A stretch of DNA of 5,342 bases from an uncultured Candidatus Altimarinota bacterium (GTDB taxonomy: Bacteria > Patescibacteriota > Gracilibacteria > CAIRYL01), in NCBI GenBank assembly GCA_947311665.1, contig CAMZLA010000006.1, positions 1 to 5,342 on the forward strand, read 5' to 3'. Positions 1 through 5,342 of the stretch are shown one piece after another. The notes under the pieces were generated by a model. That model was given only the letters and a program-made list of their open reading frames with translations. It was not told the DNA's origin and ran no database searches. Position numbers and translations under genes: made by a program. Position 1 is the stretch's first letter, and each line of letters begins with the position of its first letter.

Positions 1-2
1 TT

Positions 3-725
3 TTAGCAAAAGAGAATGAAGTAAAAAGAAAAGCAGTACCCAAACATGATTTTCACATGAAAGAAATTTTAAGTGAAATATCGAGTTCATTTAATGTTTT
101 AGCAGGAGCATTTTCTTTTTCATCTCGATATGCTTTTTTTTGGGCAGCAGGAATGGTTATGTTTTTCAGTTTTTGGGATACTATGGCAATTACATATCAA
201 CCAATTTTTCTGGAACGATTTCGAGAAAATTTAGGACTTTTTACTGTAATGATAATGCCATTATTTATTTTACCTGTTTTTATTTTTCAGATTCCTTTTG
301 GGAAAATGGCAGATAAATATGGAAACCATATTATGATGCTTGCAGGATTATTTATTTCTGCTCTTTCTTTAATTGTTCTTGGTACTCTCGATGTTTTTTG
401 GGGAGGAAGCATAACAGTTCTTATTCTCTCTGGAATGGGAAATTCTATTGGATATACAGCAGCATTTTCAGCCTCTCAAGTAAAATTTACAAGAGAAGTA
501 TCATATTATTTACGACAAGAAAATAAAAAAGGGAAAGTGAAAAATAGTACAAAAGCTGCCAGCTTACGATTAACATTAAATATTGGGAATATTTTAGGAC
601 AACTTTTTGGAGGAATTATTTTTGCACTTCTTGGTTTTCTTTTTGGATTTTTAGTTCTTGGTGTTTTTCTGTTATTATTCTTTTTTATAACACTTGTATT
701 TTATAAAGAATTAGAATTGAAATAG
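3..725 (+). CDS. MFS transporter, C-terminal half (5' end outside window)
   Basis: This is an inner-membrane secondary transporter of the major facilitator superfamily; its substrate cannot be told. The reading frame has no stop from base 3 through the ATG at 57 to TAG at 723-725. That ATG is therefore probably an internal Met, and the gene starts to the left of the window. The visible 240 residues begin with a basic, hydrophilic stretch (Lys/Arg/Glu-rich, ending PKHDFH). This resembles the cytosolic loop between TM6 and TM7 of an MFS protein. About six hydrophobic segments follow, matching TM7-TM12. A motif A-like loop (FGKMADKYGNH, about nt 298-329) lies between TM8 and TM9, where the second copy of motif A sits in 12-TM MFS proteins. 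A basic loop (KKGKVKNSTKAAS) precedes TM11, and the short tail is charged. The gene is convergent with the hypothetical gene at 790-1644. MFS assignment is fairly sure; the subfamily is unknown. Confidence 0.8.
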   Translation, partial: LAKENEVKRKAVPKHDFHMKEILSEISSSFNVLAGAFSFSSRYAFFWAAGMVMFFSFWDTMAITYQPIFLERFRENLGLFTVMIMPLFILPVFIFQIPFGKMADKYGNHIMMLAGLFISALSLIVLGTLDVFWGGSITVLILSGMGNSIGYTAAFSASQVKFTREVSYYLRQENKKGKVKNSTKAASLRLTLNIGNILGQLFGGIIFALLGFLFGFLVLGVFLLLFFFITLVFYKELELK

Positions 726-758
726 CCTAAATATGCTAATAAATAACCTAAATTGAGT

Positions 759-791
759 ATAAAAAAAATATAGAATTTTTTTTATTTTTTT
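759..791 (+). terminator. Possible A/T-only hairpin terminator between convergent genes
   Basis: A 10-bp perfect inverted repeat (ATAAAAAAAA at 759-768, TTTTTTTTAT at 776-785) encloses a 7-nt loop. A T-rich tail (785-791) follows on the + strand. It lies 33 bp after the MFS stop, in the spacer facing the minus-strand gene, so the position suits a terminator. A second, overlapping 9-bp inverted repeat (TGAGTATAA 754-762, TTATACTCA 800-808) could extend the structure into the end of the facing gene. The stem has no G-C pair in its core and such repeats arise easily in AT-rich DNA, so the call is weak. Confidence 0.3.
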
Positions 792-1644
792 ATTTCAACT
801 TATACTCATCAAGAGTTCCTTCATCAAGAATAAATTCTAAAGATTTTGCACTTCCATGCTCATCTCCTTCTCTCTTTTCAATGTAATATGGAGTTCCATC
901 TGGAGTTGTAATATTGGCAGTTATTTTTTCTTTTGCAACAAAATCTTGAGAAAAATAACAAATGAAAGAATTATCATCTTTTGCCCATGTCTCACATTGT
1001 TGTCCATTTTCTGTCCTCAGAATAATGTTTGAACCCCATGGAGCAAAGCCATCTATTGTTTTATTTATAAATGGAAGATTTATATCAGATGAAAAATTTT
1101 CATCATGAGCTTCATATGTAACCGTTTCAGAATAAAAAAAGTTTTTTAAAAATTCTGGTCCATGAGTCATATAACAATACCAAAAAGATTCTTCTGATGG
1201 AGTTACATAAAAAATATATTGGGTATCGTTTTCTGAAAATTGTAATGCTTCTCGAATATTTTCTTTCCATATCCAATTAATTTGAAAATTTCTAAATGCA
1301 TATCCTAAAACAGCATTCAATTCAGATTTTATATCTTCTTTAAACTGAGGATTTGTTTGTTTTTCTTGAAACATTTGCAATACTTTATTTGTATTCACCA
1401 ATGCATATATTTCCCCTTTGTTTGAAGATTTTGGAGCAGATGTCATGCAAGAAGAATATGGAGACATGTCTCCAGAAAAAGGAGAAATAGTTTCTGTTAT
1501 AACATCTGCTTTATTTATAGAAGTTTCTAGAAAAAAAGAAAGAGGATCTTGTATTTTTTGTGAAGCATTGAACGATGAATAGAGAAAAAATCCAGCAAAA
1601 GAGAAGGAAAGAAGAACTATTGAAATAAATATTTTTTTAGACAT
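790..1644 (-). CDS. Membrane-anchored extracytoplasmic protein, unknown function
   Basis: I do not recognise this 284-residue protein. Lys3-Lys4 are followed by one hydrophobic segment (about residues 5-24) that could be an uncleaved anchor or a signal peptide. No lipobox cysteine follows it, so it is not an obvious lipoprotein. The rest is soluble, rich in aromatic and acidic residues, and should lie outside the membrane. There are four cysteines (66, 157, 217, 229), all in that outer part, and C217/C229 are close together, so disulfides are possible. A Trp/Tyr-rich stretch (residues 154-158, FWYCY) surrounds C157. The start at 1644 is set by an in-frame TAA, the stop of the upstream deacylase gene, four codons earlier; the next Met is far inside (residue 60). 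No Shine-Dalgarno is visible. The 12-nt gap suggests co-transcription and possibly translational coupling with the deacylase gene. Being a gene is likely; its function is unknown. Confidence 0.7.
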   Translation of the reverse strand: MSKKIFISIVLLSFSFAGFFLYSSFNASQKIQDPLSFFLETSINKADVITETISPFSGDMSPYSSCMTSAPKSSNKGEIYALVNTNKVLQMFQEKQTNPQFKEDIKSELNAVLGYAFRNFQINWIWKENIREALQFSENDTQYIFYVTPSEESFWYCYMTHGPEFLKNFFYSETVTYEAHDENFSSDINLPFINKTIDGFAPWGSNIILRTENGQQCETWAKDDNSFICYFSQDFVAKEKITANITTPDGTPYYIEKREGDEHGSAKSLEFILDEGTLDEYKLK

Positions 1645-1656
1645 ATATTTTTTATA

Positions 1657-2151
1657 TTAAAATTTTGTAAATATAATTTCTTGAGATAATGATGATAAAT
1701 ATTTTTTAAAATCATCGGTTGAAAGTTTTACTGTTGCCGTATTTCGGAGTGGATGAAAATGAACATATTCACTTGTAAAAATTTCTTCATCTATAAAAAC
1801 TCTAACATCAGATGAGTTTTCATGCAATAACCCAAAAGGAGTTACGCTTCCTGCTGTTAATCCTACTTTTTTCAACAATCTTTCCGGTGATGCAAAACTC
1901 ATTTTAGGGTGTTCATCAATACTTTTTGCAAAAGCAATAATATCTAATTTTTTATGAGAAAGTAGAACAATCATAAAATATTTCTTCCCTTTTCTATTTC
2001 GTAAAAATAATGTTTTACAATCGGCACCAGCACTATTTTCTGCATAAAACGAACCAGAAGCTTCACATGTAAAAAATGCATCATGCTCCAAAACAGAATA
2101 TTCTATTTTTAAATCTGTTAAATATTTATATACTTTTTCTTCTGCAGTCAT
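1657..2151 (-). CDS. YbaK/ProXp-ala-type aminoacyl-tRNA deacylase
   Basis: A 164-residue single-domain protein of the YbaK/ProRS-insertion (INS) deacylase family. Members hydrolyse mischarged tRNA in trans; the ProXp-ala branch removes Ala from Ala-tRNA(Pro), an error made by prolyl-tRNA synthetase. Family features seen in order: an N-terminal helix and 'LEHDAFFT' (residues 21-28), GADCKTLFLR (42-51) with Lys46 at the position of the conserved lysine, KKYFMIVL (56-63), the G-x-x-x-P loop as GSVTPFGLL (101-109), a DEEIF segment (121-125), and a C-terminal HFHPLRNTATV (131-141). The length fits free-standing members. GSVTPFGLL and the FHP..NTATV end favour ProXp-ala over YbaK (Cys-tRNA(Pro)), but specificity is inferred. 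The start follows an in-frame TGA at 2173-2175 and is preceded by A/T tracts without a Shine-Dalgarno. It is the first gene of a minus-strand pair and diverges from the SulP gene. Confidence 0.88.
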   Translation of the reverse strand: MTAEEKVYKYLTDLKIEYSVLEHDAFFTCEASGSFYAENSAGADCKTLFLRNRKGKKYFMIVLLSHKKLDIIAFAKSIDEHPKMSFASPERLLKKVGLTAGSVTPFGLLHENSSDVRVFIDEEIFTSEYVHFHPLRNTATVKLSTDDFKKYLSSLSQEIIFTKF

Positions 2152-2250
2152 AAAAAAAATAAAAAAATCTATTCAATATTGCAGATATAGACTACACTAT
2201 TATTAGATTATTTTCTACTTTATAAATATTTTTCATATAAAATAACATTC
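2152..2250. promoter_or_regulatory. Divergent intergenic region, promoters expected both ways
   Basis: These 99 bp separate the starts of the minus-strand deacylase gene and the plus-strand SulP gene, so both promoters should lie here or run in from further away. The part next to the deacylase start is an A-tract on the + strand (2152-2167), which reads as poly-T just before the minus-strand ATG. Several -10-like hexamers occur on the + strand (TATTAT 2198-2203, TATAAA 2221-2226, TATAAA 2236-2241), as expected in such AT-rich DNA. None has a good -35 partner at 16-18 bp. I found no clear operator palindrome or riboswitch. Confidence 0.5.
2236..2243 (+). promoter_or_regulatory. Candidate -10 box for SulP gene, possibly leaderless
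   Basis: TATAAAAT ends 7 nt before the SulP ATG at 2251. If used as a -10 element, transcription would start at or within a few bases of the start codon, giving a leaderless or near-leaderless mRNA. This agrees with the lack of a Shine-Dalgarno there. The -35 region shows no match to TTGACA. In DNA of this composition a chance match is likely, so this is only a candidate. Confidence 0.22.
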
Positions 2251-3891
2251 ATGATACTACAAACAATATTACAATACCTTTCTCCAAAAAACTTTAAAAA
2301 TGATACTCTCTCTGGAATAACCGTTGCATTAGCTCTTGTTCCAGAAGCTATCGCCTTTGCATTCGTAGCAGGAGTAGACCCTATAATTGGGCTATATGCC
2401 GCTTTTATGGTGAGTTTTATTGCTGCATTTTTAAGTGGAAGACCAGGAATGATTTCTGGAGCAACAGGAGCTTTGGCTGTTGTAATGGTTGGGCTTGTTT
2501 TAGCAGGAAATGAATATGGAATTACAAACGGACTTGGAGACCATATGGGAATACAATTTTTATTTGCAACTGTTATATTGATGGGAATTATACAAATTTT
2601 TACAGGAGTTTTTAAACTTGGGAAATTTGCAAGAATAATTCCTCATCCGGTAATGTTAGGATTTGTAAATGGATTGGCAATTGTTATTGGACTTGCACAA
2701 TTGACACAATTTAAGACAGCAAAACTTGATGAGAATGGAATGCCTCTTCTTGATCCTCTTACAAATGCAAAAATTCTTGAATGGCTTCCAACTGATACAT
2801 TGTTAATAATGTCTGTTCTTATTGCAATAACAATGAGTATTATGCATTTTTTACCAAAACTTACCAAAGCAATTCCTTCTGCTTTGGCAGCGATTGTAAG
2901 TGTAAGTTTTATTGCAATGTTTTTAGAAACTCTAGGAATTCATACTCCAACAGTAAAAGATATGCTCGATGGTGGTTCTATGGCAGCAGGATTTCCAACT
3001 TTTAATATTCCAGAAATACCTCTAAATTTTGATGTATTACAAATAATTATTCCATTTGCTTTCATTTTAGCTTTTATTGGTTTGATTGAGTCATTAATGA
3101 CTCTTTCTTTAATTGATGAAATTACTGATACTCGAGGGAAAAGTAATAGAGAATGTATTGCACAAGGAACGGCAAATATTTTTACAGGATTTTTTGGAGG
3201 AATGGGAGGATGTGCAATGGTAGGACAGAGTATGATAAATATTGATTCTAATGGACGAGGACGATGGGCTGGAATTGTTGCAGGGATTGGACTATTGGGA
3301 TTTATTCTTTTTGCATCAGATCTTATTGAACAAATTCCTTTGGCAGCATTGGTAGGAGTAATGTTTATGGTCGTTATTGGAACTTTTGCATGGTCAAGTT
3401 TTAGAATTATTTCACGCATTCCTAAAGGAGATAGTTTTGTTTTAATTACTGTTTCTGTTGTAACTGTTTTTACAGATTTAGCAATTGCCGTTATTTCTGG
3501 AATAATTATTTCTGCTCTCGTTTTTAGTTGGAAAAAATCAAAAAATATTTGGGCAAAAACTTCAACTGATGAAAACGGAGCAAAGCATTATACTCTGAAA
3601 GGATATGTATTTTTTGGTTCTGCAAGAAATTTTATGGATTTATTTATTGATAATATCAAAACAGATCCTGATGAAATTTATATTGATTTTGCACGAGCAA
3701 AAATTGTAGATCATTCAGGAATAGAAGTTTTAAATACTCTAACAGAAAAGTATAAAAAAGCAGGAAAAAAAGTTCATCTGCAACATCTTTCAAAAGATTG
3801 CCAAATCTTATTGAAAAATGCAGAAGCTATTATTGAAGTAAATATTGCTGAAGATCCAAAATATAAAGTTGCCGATGATAGATTAGCCTAG
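2251..3891 (+). CDS. SulP-family inorganic anion transporter with STAS domain
   Basis: A 546-residue inner-membrane anion transporter of the SulP/SLC26 family, whose bacterial members move sulfate, bicarbonate (BicA) or dicarboxylates (DauA). Residues 1-428 are the membrane domain. Family signatures include LVPEAIAFAFVAGVDPIIGLYA (29-50), with the P-E-A-I-A turn of TM1, then GRPGMISGATGALAV (63-77, TM3 half-helix), PHPVMLGFVNG (131-141), and NRECIAQGTANIFTGFFGGMGG (299-320) leading to QSMINIDSNGRGR (326-338). In TM8, IESLMT (279-284) puts Glu280 and Thr284 where, from memory of the BicA structure, an Asp and a Thr bind Na+; Glu there is common in proton-coupled or other SLC26-like members. 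Residues about 446-540 form a STAS domain with DHSG (487-490), in which Ser488 matches the phosphorylatable serine of SpoIIAA-type STAS proteins. Length is typical. The ATG at 2251 starts at the usual family N-terminus (gene SPKNFKNDTLSGITVALAL follows). sufB follows after 26 bp. The family is certain; the substrate is not. Confidence 0.95.
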   Translation: MILQTILQYLSPKNFKNDTLSGITVALALVPEAIAFAFVAGVDPIIGLYAAFMVSFIAAFLSGRPGMISGATGALAVVMVGLVLAGNEYGITNGLGDHMGIQFLFATVILMGIIQIFTGVFKLGKFARIIPHPVMLGFVNGLAIVIGLAQLTQFKTAKLDENGMPLLDPLTNAKILEWLPTDTLLIMSVLIAITMSIMHFLPKLTKAIPSALAAIVSVSFIAMFLETLGIHTPTVKDMLDGGSMAAGFPTFNIPEIPLNFDVLQIIIPFAFILAFIGLIESLMTLSLIDEITDTRGKSNRECIAQGTANIFTGFFGGMGGCAMVGQSMINIDSNGRGRWAGIVAGIGLLGFILFASDLIEQIPLAALVGVMFMVVIGTFAWSSFRIISRIPKGDSFVLITVSVVTVFTDLAIAVISGIIISALVFSWKKSKNIWAKTSTDENGAKHYTLKGYVFFGSARNFMDLFIDNIKTDPDEIYIDFARAKIVDHSGIEVLNTLTEKYKKAGKKVHLQHLSKDCQILLKNAEAIIEVNIAEDPKYKVADDRLA

Positions 3892-3917
3892 AATAATGGA
3901 AAGAGAAAATAATAAAA

Positions 3918-5339
3918 ATGAAATATTACTATAAGAATAGAATGACTCTCGATTTTTCAACACTGACAAAAGACGACCTTGAAAAAGGAAATAATCAAGA
4001 CTACGCACAAAAATTTGATAAAGGACTTTCTGAAAAACTCATCAGAAAAATTTCTAATGATAAAAAAGAACCAAAATGGATGCTGGAACATCGGCTCGAT
4101 TCTTTAAAAAAATTTTATGAAATAAAAAACCCAAACTGGGGACCAGATATTTCCAATTTAGATTTAGAAAAAATTAGATTTTATGCAACGGCAGACACGG
4201 AACAAAATGCAAAAAGTTGGGACGATGTAAGTCCTGAAATTAAAGAAACATTTGAAAAACTAAAAATTCCAGAAGCAGAAAGAGCTGTTTTGGCTGGTGT
4301 TGGAGCTCAATATGAAAGTGAAATGATTTATCATTCATTGAAAGACGAATGGGCAGAAAAAGGAATTATTTTTAAAGATTTCGATGTTGCCCTTCAAGAA
4401 AATGAAGAGATAGTAAAAAAATATTTTATGAAATGTGTTCCGAACCATGACCATAAATATGCCGCATTGCATGGAGCCGTATTTTCTGGAGGAACTTTTT
4501 TATATATCCCAAAAGGAGTGGAAATGACAGAACCACTACAGGCATATTTCCGAATGAATTCTGCAGGAATGGGACAATTTGAACATACCCTTATTATTAT
4601 TGAAGATAATGCAAAAGCAGAATATATAGAAGGATGTTCTGCTCCAAAATATGGAGAAAATGCATTGCATGCAGGGTGTGTAGAAATTTATGTAGGAAAA
4701 AATTCTACAATGAGATATTCATCAGTTGAGAACTGGTCGAGAGATACATATAACTTAAATACAAAACGCGCTATTGTTTCTGAAAAAGGGAAAATTGAAT
4801 GGGTTGGAGGAAATTTAGGATCAGCAGTTACAATGTTATATCCCGCATCGGTTTTAGCAGGAAGAGGAGCAAAATCTAATTATTTAGGAATAGCAGTTGC
4901 CAGCAAATCACAGCATCAGGACACAGGAAGCAAAGTTACTATTTTAGCCGATGATTGTAGTGCCAATATTATTTCTAAAAGTATTTCTAAAGATAGTGGA
5001 ATTTCAACATATAGAGGATTGGTCGATATTAAACCACATGCAAAAAATGCGATAGTAAATATCGAATGTGATGCATTACTTTTTGACAAAGGAGTAAGTG
5101 ATACCATTCCTATTATTTCTGCTGGAAATGAAAGTGCCAATATCACTCATGAAGCCAGTGCTGGAAAAATTTCTGAAGAAGTTTTATTTTTTCTTGAAAC
5201 TCGAGGACTAAACGAAGAACAAGCAAAAGGAATGATTGTAAACGGATTTTTAGACGATATTGTAAAAACTCTTCCCCTTGAATATGCTGTCGAATTGAAT
5301 AAATTGATAGAATTGGAAATGGAAGGAAGTATTGGATAA
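3918..5339 (+). CDS. sufB: SufB, Fe-S cluster assembly scaffold subunit
   Basis: A 473-residue cytosolic SufB. With SufC (ATPase) and SufD it forms the SufBCD complex that builds Fe-S clusters from persulfide sulfur passed on from cysteine desulfurase SufS. The N-terminal domain carries the SufB marks EPKWMLEHRLDSLKKF (51-66) and NPNWGPDI (71-78). The beta-helix core includes FSGGTFLYIPKGVEM (189-203), EGCSAP (238-243), ENWSRDTYNLNTKRA (271-285), and SQHQDTGSKV (331-340). The C-terminal domain has IECDALLF (382-389), ITHEASAGKI (409-418) and MIVNGFLDDI (439-448). Key residues are kept: Cys240 (E. coli Cys254), Cys384 (E. coli Cys405) and Glu412 (E. coli Glu434), by eye alignment. Length and the N-terminal region exclude SufD. 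Codons before ATG 3918 run to an in-frame TAA at 3894-3896. The purine-rich GGAAAGAG (3898-3905) lies 12 nt upstream, rather far for a Shine-Dalgarno. Met9 is a possible alternative start. It probably shares a transcript with the SulP gene. Other suf genes are not in the window. Confidence 0.96.
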   Translation: MKYYYKNRMTLDFSTLTKDDLEKGNNQDYAQKFDKGLSEKLIRKISNDKKEPKWMLEHRLDSLKKFYEIKNPNWGPDISNLDLEKIRFYATADTEQNAKSWDDVSPEIKETFEKLKIPEAERAVLAGVGAQYESEMIYHSLKDEWAEKGIIFKDFDVALQENEEIVKKYFMKCVPNHDHKYAALHGAVFSGGTFLYIPKGVEMTEPLQAYFRMNSAGMGQFEHTLIIIEDNAKAEYIEGCSAPKYGENALHAGCVEIYVGKNSTMRYSSVENWSRDTYNLNTKRAIVSEKGKIEWVGGNLGSAVTMLYPASVLAGRGAKSNYLGIAVASKSQHQDTGSKVTILADDCSANIISKSISKDSGISTYRGLVDIKPHAKNAIVNIECDALLFDKGVSDTIPIISAGNESANITHEASAGKISEEVLFFLETRGLNEEQAKGMIVNGFLDDIVKTLPLEYAVELNKLIELEMEGSIG

Positions 5340-5342
5340 AAA

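Noticed and set aside
2178..2206. TTGCAG (2179-2184) with TATTAG (2201-2206) as a sigma-70-type promoter for the SulP gene.
   Set aside because: The 16-bp spacing is acceptable, but the -10 match is poor and similar hexamers are common in this AT-rich spacer, so I did not list it as a site.
2208..2245. Inverted repeat TTATTTT/AAAATAA as an operator upstream of the SulP gene.
   Set aside because: Seven A/T-only pairs with a 24-nt loop is expected by chance at this composition.
2643..2867. Minus-strand open frame inside the SulP gene.
   Set aside because: It is the antisense shadow of a well-conserved membrane-domain coding region and has no recognisable protein features of its own.
2940..3419. 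Minus-strand open frame of 159 codons inside the SulP gene.
   Set aside because: It lies opposite the most conserved SulP motifs. Its Pro/Ile-rich translation is what the reverse complement of GGA- and AAT-rich codons yields.
4916..5146. Minus-strand open frame inside sufB.
   Set aside because: It is antisense to the conserved C-terminal core of sufB and shows no independent start signal or family motif.
1..5342. Genetic code 25 (UGA read as glycine), suggested by low GC, GGA-rich glycine and a complete lack of TGA stops.
   Set aside because: All five genes translate without any in-frame TGA, although together they hold well over a hundred glycines. A UGA-Gly organism would be expected to show some. 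Five stops without TGA is too few to mean much in AT-rich DNA.

Overview
This is a 5.3 kb AT-rich window (roughly 30% GC by eye). It holds five protein-coding genes and no RNA genes, mobile elements or CRISPR arrays that I can see. Glycine is mostly GGA and arginine mostly AGA/CGA. Spacers are short, and no start has a good Shine-Dalgarno sequence. All five genes stop with TAA or TAG. This would suit a small-genome, low-GC bacterium such as a member of the Patescibacteria/CPR, but composition alone cannot prove that. The standard genetic code fits: no gene is interrupted by in-frame TGA.

Layout: (1) 3-725 (+) is the C-terminal half of an MFS transporter. Its frame is open to the left edge, so the gene begins outside the window. 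(2) 726-789 is a short convergent spacer with an A/T-only hairpin that may be a terminator. (3) 2151-790 (-) is a two-gene unit. A free-standing YbaK-type tRNA deacylase (ProXp-ala-like) is followed 12 nt later by an unrecognised, membrane-anchored extracytoplasmic protein with four cysteines. (4) 2152-2250 is a 99 bp divergent spacer that should hold promoters for both directions. (5) 2251-5339 (+) is a SulP-family anion transporter with a STAS domain, followed 26 bp later by sufB, the scaffold subunit of the SUF Fe-S cluster machinery, which ends 3 bases before the window does.

The genes do not form one obvious pathway: they cover uptake or export (MFS, SulP), translation quality control (deacylase), an unknown envelope protein and Fe-S assembly. 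The SulP-sufB pair looks co-transcribed, but a functional link through sulfur is only a guess, because SUF takes sulfur from cysteine and the SulP substrate is unknown. I found no convincing new system. The most useful points are the corrected 5' end of the MFS gene, the unknown four-cysteine protein, the probable leaderless or SD-less initiation, and the unusual sufB neighbour.
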